Shown in pieces: positions 35,528 through 48,682 of a stretch of 64,000 bases of DNA. The notes under the pieces were generated by a model. That model did no database searches. It had not been told where the DNA came from and was given only the letters and a program-made list of their open reading frames with translations. This DNA is from Crossaster papposus. Taxonomy: Eukaryota; Echinodermata; Asteroidea; Velatida; Solasteridae. The position numbers were made by a program, and so were the translations under genes. The stretch covers positions 124,001 to 188,000 of the forward strand of contig JBAIAA010001140.1 of the NCBI GenBank assembly GCA_037893245.1, given 5' to 3'. Numbering within the stretch: the stretch's first letter is position 1; the number at the start of each line of letters is the position of its first letter.

Positions 35528-36860
35528 ATATGTAAAGGGAAAGAAGTGTGCATAAGAAATATGTAAAGGGAAAGAAGTGTGCATAAGAAATATGTAAAGG
35601 GAAAGAAGTGTGCATAAGAAATATGTAAAGGGAAAGAAGTGTGCATAAGAAATATGTAAAGGGAAAGAAGTGTGCATAAGAAATATGTAAAGGGAAAGAA
35701 GTGTGCATAAGAAATATGTAAAGGGAAAGAAGTGTGCACAAGAAATATGTAAAGGGAAAGAAGTGTGCATAAGAAATATGTAAAGGGAAAGAAGTGTGCA
35801 TAAGAAATATGTAAAGGGAAAGAAGTGTGCATAAGAAATATGTAAAGGGAAAGAAGTGTGCATAAGAAATATGTAAAGGGAAAGAAGTGTGCATAAGAAA
35901 TATGTAAAGGGAAAGAAGTGTGCATAAGAAATATGTAAAGGGAAAGAAGTGTGCATAAGAAATATGTAAAGGGAAAGAAGTGTGCATAAGAAATATGTAA
36001 AGGGACAGAAGTGTGCATAAGAAATATGTAAAGGGAAAGAAGTGTGCATAAGAAATATGTAAAGGGAAAGAAGTGTGCATAAGAAATATGTAAAGGGAAA
36101 GAAGTGTGCATAAGAAATATGTAAAGGGAAAGAAGTGTGCATAAGAAATATGTAAAGGGAAAGAAGTGTGCATAAGAAATATGTAAAGGGAAAGAAGTGT
36201 GCATAAGAAATATGTAAAGGGAAAGAAGTGTGCATAAGAAATATGTAAATGGAAAGAAGTGTGCATAAGAAATATGTAAAGGGAAAGAAGTGTGCATAAG
36301 AAATATGTAAAGGGACAGAAGTGTGCATAAGAAATATGTAAAGGGAAAGAAGTGTGCATAAGAAATATGTAAAGGGAAAGAAGTGTGCATAAGAAATATG
36401 TAAAGGGAAAGAAGTGTGCATAAGAAATATGTAAAGGGAAAGAAGTGTGCATAAGAAATATGTAAAGGGAAAGAAGTGTGCATAATAAATATGTAAAGGG
36501 AAAGAAGTGTGCATAAGAAATATGTAAAGGGAAAGAAGTGTGCATAAGAAATATGTAAAGGGAAAGAAGTGTGCATAAGAAATATGTAAAGGGAAAGAAG
36601 TGTGCATAAGAAATATGTAAAGGGAAAGAAGTGTGCATAAGAAATATGTAAAGGGAAAGAAGTGTGCATAAGAAATATGTAAAGGGAAAGAAGTGTGCAT
36701 AAGAAATATGTAAAGGGAAAGAAGTGTGCATAAGAAATATGTAAAGGGAAAGAAGTGTGCATAAGAAATATGTAAAGGGAAAGAAGTGTGCATAAGAAAT
36801 ATGTAAAGGGAAAGAAGTGTGCATAAGAAATATGTAAAGGGAAAGAAGTGTGCATAAGAA

Positions 36861-37985
36861 ATAAACACATGATGTGGGAACAAGCCCTCGAGTTAAATAT
36901 GTAAAGGGAAAGAAGTGTGCATAAGAAATATGTAAAGGGAAAGAAGTGTGCATAAGAAATATGTAAAGGGAAAGAAGTGTGCATAAGAAATATGTAAAGG
37001 GAAAGAAGTGTGCATAAGAAATATGTAAAGGGAAAAAAGTGTGCATAAAAAATAAACACATGATGTGGGAACAAGCCCGCGAGTTAAATATGTAAAGGGA
37101 AAGAAGTGTGCATAAGAAATATGTAAAGGGAAAGAAGTGTGCATAAGAAATATGTAAAGGGAAAGAAGTGTGCATAAGAAATATGTAAAGGGAAAGAAGT
37201 GTGCATAAGAAATATGTAAAGGGAAAGAAGTGAGCATAAGAAGTAATAAAGGGAAAGAAGTGTGCATAAGAAATATGTAAAGGGAAAGAAGTGTGCATAA
37301 GAAATATGTAAAGGGAAAGAAGTGTGCATAAGAAATATGTAAAGGGAAAGAAGTGTGCATAAGAAATATGTAAAGGGAAAGAAGTGTGCATAAGAAATAT
37401 GTAAAGGGAAAGAAGTGTGCATAAGAAATATGTAAAGGGAAAGAAGTGTGCATAAGAAATATGTAAAGGGAAAGAAGTGTGCATAAGAAATATGTAAAGG
37501 GAAAGAAGTGTGCATAAGAAATATGTAAAGGGAAAGAAGTGTGCATAAGAAATATGTAAAGGGAAAGAAGTGTGCATAAAAAATATGTAAAGGGAAAGAA
37601 GTGTGCATAAGAAATATGTAAAGGGAAAGAAGTGTGCATAAGAAATATGTAAAGGGAAAGAAGTGTGCATAAGAAATATGTAAAGGGAAAGAAGTGTGCA
37701 TAAGAAATATGTAAAGGGAAAGAAGTGTGCATAAGAAATATGTAAAGGGAAAGAAGTGTGCATAAGAAACATGTAAAGGGAAAGAAGTGTGCATAAGAAA
37801 TATGTAAAGGGAAAGAAGTGTGCATAAGAAATATGTAAAGGGAAAGAAGTGTGCATAAGAAATATGTAAAGGGAAAGAAGTGTGCATAAGAAATATGTAA
37901 AGGGAAAGAAGTGTGCATAAGAAATATGTAAAGGGAAAGAAGTGTGCATAAGAAATATGTAAAGGGAAAGAAGTGTGCATAAGAA
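36861..37985 (+). repeat. 1,125-bp tandem duplication, first copy
   Basis: The B pair 36861/37052 (191 bp apart) is repeated 1,125 bp on as 37986/38177. Shared rare features are CATAAAAAATAAACAC at the A-B junction, CCCGCGAG in the second B, GTGAGCATAAG, and a GTAATAAAGGG short A 191 bp after that B. Confidence 0.88.
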
Positions 37986-39110
37986 ATAAACACATGATGT
38001 GGGAACAAGCCCTCGAGTTAAATATGTAAAGGGAAAGAAGTGTGCATAAGAAATATGTAAAGGGAAAGAAGTGTGCATAAGAAATATGTAAAGGGAAAGA
38101 AGTGTGCATAAGAAATATGTAAAGGGAAAGAAGTGTGCATAAGAAATATGTAAAGGGAAAAAAGTGTGCATAAAAAATAAACACATGATGTGGGAACAAG
38201 CCCGCGAGTTAAATATGTAAAGGGAAAGAAGTGTGCATAAGAAATATGTAAAGGGAAAGAAGTGTGCATAAGAAATATGTAAAGGGAAAGAAGTGTGCAT
38301 AAGAAATATGTAAAGGGAAAGAAGTGTGCATAAGAAATATGTAAAGGGAAAGAAGTGAGCATAAGAAGTAATAAAGGGAAAGAAGTGTGCATAAGAAATA
38401 TGTAAAGGGAAAGAAGTGTGCATAAGAAATATGTAAAGGGAAAGAAGTGTGCATAAGAAATATGTAAAGGGAAAGAAGTGTGCATAAGAAATATGTAAAG
38501 GGAAAGAAGTGTGCATAAGAAATATGTAAAGGGAAAGAAGTGTGCATAAGAAATATGTAAAGGGAAAGAAGTGTGCATAAGAAATATGTAAAGGGAAAGA
38601 AGTGTGCATAAGAAATATGTAAAGGGAAAGAAGTGTGCATAAGAAATATGTAAAGGGAAAGAAGTGTGCATAAGAAATATGTAAAGGGAAAGAAGTGTGC
38701 ATAAAAAATATGTAAAGGGAAAGAAGTGTGCATAAGAAATATGTAAAGGGAAAGAAGTGTGCATAAGAAATATGTAAAGGGAAAGAAGTGTGCATAAGAA
38801 ATATGTAAAGGGAAAGAAGTGTGCATAAGAAATATGTAAAGGGAAAGAAGTGTGCATAAGAAATATGTAAAGGGAAAGAAGTGTGCATAAGAAATATGTA
38901 AAGGGAAAGAAGTGTGCATAAGAAATATGTAAAGGGAAAGAAGTGTGCATAAGAAATATGTAAAGGGAAAGAAGTGTGCATAAGAAATATGTAAAGGGAA
39001 AGAAGTGTGCATAAGAAATATGTAAAGGGAAAGAAGTGTGCATAAGAAATATGTAAAGGGAAAGAAGTGTGCATAAGAAATATGTAAAGGGAAAGAAGTG
39101 TGCATAAGAA
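37986..39110 (+). repeat. 1,125-bp tandem duplication, second copy (end approximate)
   Basis: Contains the same B pair, CCCGCGAG, GTGAGC and GTAATAAAGGG markers as 36861-37985. The 3' end is estimated from the period, since pure A sequence hides the junction. A third B with CCCGCGAG, at 53017, is also followed at 191 bp by a GTGAGC/short-A unit. Confidence 0.78.
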
Positions 39111-39141
39111 ATATGTAAAGGGAAAGAAGTGTGCATAAGAA

Positions 39142-39606
39142 ATATGTAAAGGGAAAGAAGTGTGCATACGAAATATGTAAAGGAAAAGAAGTGTGCATAC
39201 GAAATATGTAAAGGGAAAGAGGTGTGCATAAGAAATATGTAAAGGGAAAGAAGTGTGCATAAGAAATATGTAAAGGGAAAGAAGTGTGCATAAGAAATAT
39301 GTAAAGGGAAAGAAGTGTGCATAAGAAATATGTAAAGGGAAAGAAGTGTGCATAAGAAATATGTAAAGGGAAAGAAGTGTACCTAAGAAATATGTAAAGG
39401 GAAAGAAGTGTGCATAAGAAATATGTAAAGGGAAAGAAGTGTGCATAAGAAATATGTAAAGGGAAAGAAGTGTGCATAAGAAATATGTAAAGGGAAAGAA
39501 GTGTGCATAAGAAATATGTAAAGCGAAAGAAGTGTGCATAAGAAATATGTAAAGGGAAAGAAGTGTGCATAAGAAATATGTAAAGGGAAAGAAGTGTGAA
39601 TAAGAA
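39142..39606 (+). repeat. CATACG module, GTACCT subtype, reference copy
   Basis: Same three-unit signature, but the +216 unit reads GTACCTAAG, one further change on top of GTACAT. First CATACG C at 39165, 40942, 43091, 45023, 49419 and 54005. In five of six the next B-A-B doublet starts exactly 845 bp after this C; at 54005 it is 659 bp (six A units fewer), and GTGAAT is missing there. CTA on this strand is a minus-strand TAG, so these units interrupt the minus-strand frames. Confidence 0.88.
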
Positions 39607-40076
39607 ATATGTAAAGGGAAAGAAGTGTGCATAAGAAATATGTAAAGGGAAAGAAGTGTGCATAAGAAATATGTAAAGGGAAAGAAGTGTGCATAAGAAA
39701 TATGTAAAGGGAAAGAAGTGTGCATAAGAAATATGTAAAGGGAAAGAAGTGTGCATAAGAAATATGTAAAGGGAAAGAAGTGTGCATAAGAAATATGTAA
39801 AGGGAAAGAAGTGTGCATAAGAAATATGTAAAGGGAAAGAAGTGTGCATAATAAATATGTAAAGGGAAAGAAGTGTGCATAAGAAATATGTAAAGGGAAA
39901 GAAGTGTGCATAAGTAATATGTAAAGGGAAAGAAGTGTGCATAAGAAATATGTAAAGGGAAAGAAGTGTGCATAAGAAATATGTAAAGGGAAAGAAGTGT
40001 GCATACGAAATAAACACATGATGTGGGAACAAGCCCTCGAGTTAAATATGTAAAGGGAAAGAAGTGTGCATAAGAA

Positions 40077-41822
40077 ATAAACACATGATGTGGGAACAAG
40101 CCCTCGAGTTAAATATGTAAAGGGAAAGAAGTGTGCATAAGAAATATGTAAAGGGAAAGAAGTGTGCATAAGAAATATGTAAAGGGAAAGAAGTGTGCAT
40201 AAGAAATATGTAAAGGGAAAGAAGTGTGCATAAGAAATATGTAAAGGGAAAGAAGTGTGCATAAGAAATATGTAAAGGGAAAGAAGTGTGCATAAGAAAT
40301 ATGTAAAGGGAAAGAAGTGTGCATAAGAAATATGTAAAGGGAAAGAAGTGTGCATAAGAAATATGTAAAGGGAAAGAAGTGTGCATAAGAAATATGTAAA
40401 GGGAAAGAAGTGTGCATAAGAAATATGTAAAGGGAAAGAAGTGTGCATAAGAAATATGTAAAGGGAAAGAAGTGTGCATAAAAAATATGTAAAGGGAAAG
40501 AAGTGTGCATAAGAAATATGTAAAGGGAAAGAAGTGTGCATAAGAAATATGTAAAGGGAAAGAAGTGTGCATAAGAAATATGTAAAGGGAAAGAAGTGTG
40601 CATAAGAAATATGTAAAGGGAAAGAAGTGTGCATAAGAAATATGTAAAGGGAAAGAAGTGTGCATAAGAAATATGTAAAGGGAAAGAAGTGTGCATAAGA
40701 AATATGTAAAGGGAAAGAAGTGTGCATAAGAAATATGTAAAGGGAAAGAAGTGTGCATAAGAAATATGTAAAGGGAAAGAAGTGTGCATAAGAAATATGT
40801 AAAGGGAAAGAAGTGTGCATAAGAAATATGTAAAGGGAAAGAAGTGTGCATAAGAAATATGTAAAGGGAAAGAAGTGTGCATAAGAAATATGTAAAGGGA
40901 AAGAAGTGTGCATAAGAAATATGTAAAGGGAAAGAAGTGTGCATACGAAATATGTAAAGGAAAAGAAGTGTGCATACGAAATATGTAAAGGGAAAGAGGT
41001 GTGCATAAGAAATATGTAAAGGGAAAGAAGTGTGCATAAGAAATATGTAAAGGGAAAGAAGTGTGCATAAGAAATATGTAAAGGGAAAGAAGTGTGCATA
41101 AGAAATATGTAAAGGGAAAGAAGTGTGCATAAGAAATATGTAAAGGGAAAGAAGTGTACCTAAGAAATATGTAAAGGGAAAGAAGTGTGCATAAGAAATA
41201 TGTAAAGGGAAAGAAGTGTGCATAAGAAATATGTAAAGGGAAAGAAGTGTGCATAAGAAATATGTAAAGGGAAAGAAGTGTGCATAAGAAATATGTAAAG
41301 CGAAAGAAGTGTGCATAAGAAATATGTAAAGGGAAAGAAGTGTGCATAAGAAATATGTAAAGGGAAAGAAGTGTGAATAAGAAATATGTAAAGGGAAAGA
41401 AGTGTGCATAAGAAATATGTAAAGGGAAAGAAGTGTGCATAAGAAATATGTAAAGGGAAAGAAGTGTGCATAAGAAATATGTAAAGGGAAAGAAGTGTGC
41501 ATAAGAAATATGTAAAGGGAAAGAAGTGTGCATAAGAAATATGTAAAGGGAAAGAAGTGTGCATAAGAAATATGTAAAGGGAAAGAAGTGTGCATAAGAA
41601 ATATGTAAAGGGAAAGAAGTGTGCATAATAAATATGTAAAGGGAAAGAAGTGTGCATAAGAAATATGTAAAGGGAAAGAAGTGTGCATAAGTAATATGTA
41701 AAGGGAAAGAAGTGTGCATAAGAAATATGTAAAGGGAAAGAAGTGTGCATAAGAAATATGTAAAGGGAAAGAAGTGTGCATACGAAATAAACACATGATG
41801 TGGGAACAAGCCCTCGAGTTAA
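40077..41822 (+). repeat. HOR unit with period 1,777 bp relative to its upstream neighbour
   Basis: The CATACG C (39165 and 40942), GTACCT (39381 and 41158), AAAGCGAAAG (C at 39524 and 41301), GTGAAT and terminal doublets (40010 and 41787) are all 1,777 bp apart. The upstream unit (38177-40045) is four A units longer at its start, where it carries the short A. Confidence 0.85.
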
Positions 41823-44286
41823 ATATGTAAAGGGAAAGAAGTGTGCATAAGAAATAAACACATGATGTGGGAACAAGCCCTCGAGTTAAATATGTAAAGG
41901 GAAAGAAGTGTGCATAAGAAATATGTAAAGGGAAAGAAGTGTGCATAAGAAATATGTAAAGGGAAAGAAGTGTGCATAAGAAATATGTAAAGGGAAAGAA
42001 GTGTGCATAAGAAATATGTAAAGGGAAAGAAGTGTGCATAAGAAATATGTAAAGGGAAAGAAGTGTGCATAAGAAATATGTAAAGGGAAAGAAGTGTGCA
42101 TAAGAAATATGTAAAGGGAAAGAAGTGTGCATAAGAAATATGTAAAGGGAAAGAAGTGTGCATACGAAATATGTAAAGGAAAAGAAGTGTGCATACGAAA
42201 TATGTAAAGGGAAAGAGGTGTGCATAAGAAATATGTAAAGGGAAAGAAGTGTGCATAAGAAATATGTAAAGGGAAAGAAGTGTGCATAAGAAATATGTAA
42301 AGGGAAAGAAGTGTGCATAAGAAATATGTAAAGGGAAAGAAGTGTGCATAAGAAATATGTAAAGGGAAAGAAGTGTACATAAGAAATATGTAAAGGGAAA
42401 GAAGTGTGCATAAGAAATATGTAAAGGGAAAGAAGTGTGCATAAGAAATATGTAAAGGGAAAGAAGTGTGCATAAGAAATATGTAAAGGGAAAGAAGTGT
42501 GCATAAGAAATATGTAAAGGGAAAGAAGTGTGCATAAGAAATATGTAAAGGGAAAGAAGTGTGCATAAGAAATATGTAAAGGGAAAGAAGTGTGAATAAG
42601 AAATATGTAAAGGGAAAGAAGTGTGCATAAGAAATATGTAAAGGGAAAGAAGTGTGCATAAGAAATATGTAAAAGGAAAGAAGTGTGCATAAGAAATATG
42701 TAAAGGGAAAGAAGTGTGCATAAGAAATATGTAAAGGGAAAGAAGTGTGCTTAAGAAATATGTAAAGGGAAAGAAGTGTGCATAAGAAATATGTAAAGGG
42801 AAAGAAGTGTGCATAAGAAATATGTAAAGGGAAAGAAGTGTGCATAAGAAATATGTAAAGGGAAAGAAGTGTGCATAAGAAATATGTAAAGGGAAAGAAG
42901 TGTGCATAAGAAATATGTAAAGGGAAAGAAGTGTGCATAAGAAATATGTAAAGGGAAAGAAGTGTGCATAAGAAATATGTAAAGGGAAAGAAGTGTGCAT
43001 AAGAAATATGTAAAGGGAAAGAAGTGTGCATAAGAAATATGTAAAGGGAAAGAAGTATGCATAAGAAATATGTAAAGGGAAAGAAGTGTGCATACGAAAT
43101 ATGTAAAGGAAAAGAAGTGTGCATACGAAATATGTAAAGGGAAAGAGGTGTGCATAAGAAATATGTAAAGGGAAAGAAGTGTGCATAAGAAATATGTAAA
43201 GGGAAAGAAGTGTGCATAAGAAATATGTAAAGGGAAAGAAGTGTGCATAAGAAATATGTAAAGGGAAAGAAGTGTGCATAAGAAATATGTAAAGGGAAAG
43301 AAGTGTACCTAAGAAATATGTAAAGGGAAAGAAGTGTGCATAAGAAATATGTAAAGGGAAAGAAGTGTGCATAAGAAATATGTAAAGGGAAAGAAGTGTG
43401 CATAAGAAATATGTAAAGGGAAAGAAGTGTGCATAAGAAATATGTAAAGGGAAAGAAGTGTGCATAAGAAATATGTAAAGGGAAAGAAGTGTGCATAAGA
43501 AATATGTAAAGGGAAAGAAGTGTGAATAAGAAATATGTAAAGGGAAAGAAGTGTGCATAAGAAATATGTAAAGGGAAAGAAGTGTGCATAAGAAATATGT
43601 AAAGGGAAAGAAGTGTGCATAAGAAATATGTAAAGGGAAAGAAGTGTGCATAAGAAATATGTAAAGGGAAAGAAGTGTGCATAAGAAATATGTAAAGAGA
43701 AAGAAGTGTGCATAAGAAATATGTAAAGGGAAAGAAGTGTGCATAAGAAATATGTAAAGGGAAAGAAGTGTGCATAATAAATATGTAAAGGGAAAGATGT
43801 GTGCATAAGAAATATGTAAAGGGAAAGAAGTGTGCATAAGTAATATGTAAAGGGAAAGAAGTGTGCATAAGAAATATGTAAAGGGAAAGAAGTGTGCATA
43901 AGAAATATGTAAAGGGAAAGAAGTGTGCATAAGAAATAAACACATGATGTGGGAACAAGCCCTCGAGTTAAATATGTAAAGGGAAAGAAGTGTGCATAAG
44001 AAATAAACACATGATGTGGGAACAAGCCCTCGAGTTAAATATGTAAAGGGAAAGAAGTGTGCATAAGAAATATGTAAAGGGAAAGAAGTGTGCATAAGAA
44101 ATATGTAAAGGGAAAGAAGTGTGCATAAGAAATATGTAAAGGGAAAGAAGTGTGCATAAGAAATATGTAAAGGGAAAGAAGTGTGCATAAGAAATATGTA
44201 AAGGGAAAGAAGTGTGCATAAGAAATATGTAAAGGGAAAGAAGTGTGCATAAGAAATATGTAAAGGGAAAGAAGTGTGCATAAGAA

Positions 44287-47200
44287 ATATGTAAAGGGAA
44301 AGAAGTGTGCATACGAAATATGTAAAGGAAAAGAAGTGTGCATACGAAATATGTAAAGGGAAAGAGGTGTGCATAAGAAATATGTAAAGGGAAAGAAGTG
44401 TGCATAAGAAATATGTAAAGGGAAAGAAGTGTGCATAAGAAATATGTAAAGGGAAAGAAGTGTGCATAAGAAATATGTAAAGGGAAAGAAGTGTGCATAA
44501 GAAATATGTAAAGGGAAAGAAGTGTACATAAGAAATATGTAAAGGGAAAGAAGTGTGCATAAGAAATATGTAAAGGGAAAGAAGTGTGCATAAGAAATAT
44601 GTAAAGGGAAAGAAGTGTGCATAAGAAATATGTAAAGAGAAAGAAGTGTGCATAAGAAATATGTAAAGGGAAAGAAGTGTGCATAAGAAATATGTAAAGG
44701 GAAAGAAGTGTGCATAAGAAATATGTAAAGGGAAAGAAGTGTGAATAAGAAATATGTAAAGGGAAAGAAGTGTGCATAAGAAATATGTAAAGGGAAAGAA
44801 GTGTGCATAAGAAATATGTAAAGGGAAAGAAGTGTGCATAAGAAATATGTAAAGGGAAAGAAGTGTGCATAAGAAATATGTAAAGGGAAAGAAGTGTGCA
44901 TAAGAAATATGTAAAGGGAAAGAAGTGTGCATAAGAAATATGTAAAGGGAAAGAAGTGTGCATAAGAAATATGTAAAGGGAAAGAAGTGTGCATAAGAAA
45001 TATGTAAAGGGAAAGAAGTGTGCATACGAAATATGTAAAGGAAAAGAAGTGTGCATACGAAATATGTAAAGGGAAAGAGGTGTGCATAAGAAATATGTAA
45101 AGGGAAAGAAGTGTGCATAAGAAATATGTAAAGGGAAAGAAGTGTGCATAAGAAATATGTAAAGGGAAAGAAGTGTGCATAAGAAATATGTAAAGGGAAA
45201 GAAGTGTGCATAAGAAATATGTAAAGGGAAAGAAGTGTACCTAAGAAATATGTAAAGGGAAAGAAGTGTGCATAAGAAATATGTAAAGGGAAAGAAGTGT
45301 GCATAAGAAATATGTAAAGGGAAAGAAGTGTGCATAAGAAATATGTAAAGGGAAAGAAGTGTGCATAAGAAATATGTAAAGGGAAAGAAGTGTGCATAAG
45401 AAATATGTAAAGGGAAAGAAGTGTGCATAAGAAATATGTAAAGGGAAAGAAGTGTGAATAAGAAATATGTAAAGGGAAAGAAGTGTGCATAAGAAATATG
45501 TAAAGGGAAAGAAGTGTGCATAAGAAATATGTAAAGGGAAAGAAGTGTGCATAAGAAATATGTAAAGGGAAAGAAGTGTGCATAATAAATATGTAAAGGG
45601 AAAGAAGTGTGCATAAGAAATATGTAAAGGGAAAGAAGTGTGCATAAGAAATATGTAAAGGGAAAGAAGTGTGCATAAGAAATATGTAAAGGGAAAGAAG
45701 TGTGCATAAGAAATATGTAAAGGGAAAGAAGTGTGCATAAGAAATATGTAAAGAGAAAGAAGTGTGCATAAGTAATATGTAAAGGGAAAGAAGTGTGCAT
45801 AAGAAATATGTAAAGGGAAAGAAGTGTGCATAAGAAATATGTAAAGGGAAAGAAGTGTGCATAAGAAATAAACACATGATGTGGGAACAAGCCCTCGAGT
45901 TAAATATGTAAAGGGAAAGAAGTGTGCATAAGAAATAAACACATGATGTGGGAACAAGCCCTCGAGTTAAATATGTAAAGGGAAAGAAGTGTGCATAAGA
46001 AATATGTAAAGGGAAAGAAGTGTGCATAAGAAATATGTAAAGAGAAAGAAGTGTGCATAAGAAATATGTAAAGGGAAAGAAGTGTGCATAAGAAATATGT
46101 AAAGGGAAAGAAGTGTGCATAAGAAATATGTAAAGGGAAAGAAGTGTGCATAAGAAATATGTAAAGGGAAAGAAGTGTGCATAAGAAATATGTAAAGGGA
46201 AAGAAGTGTGCATAAGAAATATGTAAAGGGAAAGAAGTGTGCATACGAAATATGTAAAGGAAAAGAAGTGTGCATACGAAATATGTAAAGGGAAAGAGGT
46301 GTGCATAAGAAATATGTAAAGGGAAAGAAGTGTGCATAAGAAATATGTAAAGGGAAAGAAGTGTGCATAAGAAATATGTAAAGGGAAAGAAGTGTGCATA
46401 AGAAATATGTAAAGGGAAAGAAGTGTGCATAAGAAATATGTAAAGGGAAAGAAGTGTACATAAGAAATATGTAAAGGGAAAGAAGTGTGCATAAGAAATA
46501 TGTAAAGGGAAAGAAGTGTGCATAAGAAATATGTAAAGGGAAAGAAGTGTGAATAAGAAATATGTAAAGGGAAAGAAGTGTGCATAAGAAATATGTAAAG
46601 GGAAAGAAGTGTGCATAAGAAATATGTAAAGGGAAAGAAGTGTGCATAAGAAATATGTAAAGGGAAAGAAGTGTGCATAATAAATATGTAAAGGGAAAGA
46701 AGTGTGCATAAGAAATATGTAAAGGGAAAGAAGTGTGCATAAGAAATATGTAAAGGGAAAGAAGTGTGCATAAGAAATATGTAAAGGGAAAGAAGTGTGC
46801 ATAAGAAATATGTAAAGGGAAAGAAGTGTGCATAAGAAATATGTAAAGGGAAAGAAGTGTGCATAATAAATATGTAAAGGGAAAGAAGTGTGCATAAGAA
46901 ATATGTAAAGGGAAAGAAGTGTGCATAAGTAATATGTAAAGGGAAAGAAGTGTGCATAAGAAATATGTAAAGGGAAAGAAGTGTGCATAAGAAATATGTA
47001 AAGGGAAAGAAGTGTGCATAAGAAATATGTAAAGGGAAAGAAGTGTGCATAAGAAATATGTAAAGGGAAAGAAGTGTGCATAAGAAATATGTAAAGGGAA
47101 AGAAGTGTGCATAAGAAATATGTAAAGGGAAAGAAGTGTGCATAAGAAATATGTAAAGGGAAAGAAGTGTGCATAAGAAATATGTAAAGGGAAAGAAGTG

Positions 47201-48465
47201 TGCATAAGAAATATGTAAAGGGAAAGAAGTGTGCATAAGAAATAAACACATGATGTGGGAACAAGCCCTCGAGTTAAATATGTAAAGGGAAAGAAGTGTG
47301 CATAAGAAATAAACACATGATGTGGGAACAAGCCCTCGAGTTAAATATGTAAAGCGAAAGAAGTGTGCATAAGAAATATGTAAAGGGAAAGAAGTGTGCA
47401 TAAGAAATATGTAAAGGGAAAGAAGTGTGCATAAGAAATATGTAAAGGGAAAGAAGTGTGCATAAGAAATATGTAAAGGGAAAGAAGTGTGCATAAGAAA
47501 TATGTAAAGGGAAAGAAGTGTGCATAAGAAATATGTAAAGGGAAAGAAGTGTGCATAAGAAATATGTAAAGGGAAAGAAGTGTGCATAAGAAATATGTAA
47601 AGGGAAAGAAGTGTGCATAAGAAATATGTAAAGGGAAAGAAGTGTGCACAAGAAATATGTAAAGGGAAAGAAGTGTGCATAAGAAATATGTAAAGGGAAA
47701 GAAGTGTGCATAAGAAATATGTAAAGGGAAAGAAGTGTGCATAAGAAATATGTAAAGGGAAAGAAGTGTGCATAAGAAATATGTAAAGGGAAAGAAGTGT
47801 GCATAAGAAATATGTAAAGGGAAAGAAGTGTGCATAAGAAATATGTAAAGGGAAAGAAGTGTGCATAAGAAATATGTAAAGGGAAAGAAGTGTGCATAAG
47901 AAATATGTAAAGGGACAGAAGTGTGCATAAGAAATATGTAAAGGGAAAGAAGTGTGCATAAGAAATATGTAAAGGGAAAGAAGTGTGCATAAGAAATATG
48001 TAAAGGGAAAGAAGTGTGCATAAGAAATATGTAAAGGGAAAGAAGTGTGCATAAGAAATATGTAAAGGGAAAGAAGTGTGCATAAGAAATATGTAAAGGG
48101 AAAGAAGTGTGCATAAGAAATATGTAAAGGGAAAGAAGTGTGCATAAGAAATATGTAAAGGGAAAGAAGTGTGCATAAGAAATATGTAAAGGGAAAGAAG
48201 TGTGCATAAGAAATATGTAAAGGGAAAGAAGTGTGCATAAGAAATATGTAAAGGGAAAGAAGTGTGCATAAGAAATATGTAAAGGGAAAGAAGTGTGCAT
48301 AAGAAATATGTAAAGGGAAAGAAGTGTGCATAAGAAATATGTAAAGGGAAAGAAGTGTGCATAAGAAATATGTAAAGGGAAAGAAGTGTGCATAAGAAAT
48401 ATGTAAAGGGAAAGAAGTGTGCATAAGAAATAAACACATGATGTGGGAACAAGCCCTCGAGTTAA
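44287..48465 (+). repeat. 4,396-bp tandem duplication, copy 1
   Basis: Contains two CATACG modules (44310 GTACAT, 45023 GTACCT), doublets at 45868/45935 and 47242/47309, a third module at 46242, and a single B at 48430. All recur 4,396 bp later. One inner marker, GTGAAT after the third module, is displaced: 46552 here against 51010 in copy 2 (4,458 bp). Compensating gain and loss of A units is therefore present. Confidence 0.88.
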
Positions 48466-48682
48466 ATATGTAAAGGGAAAGAAGTGTGCATAAGAAATAT
48501 GTAAAGGGAAAGAAGTGTGCATAAGAAATATGTAAAGGGAAAGAAGTGTGCATAAGAAATATGTAAAGGGAAAGAAGTGTGCATAAGAAATATGTAAAGG
48601 GAAAGAAGTGTGCATAAGAAATATGTAAAGGGAAAGAAGTGTGCATAAGAAATATGTAAAGGGAAAGAAGTGTGCATAAGAA

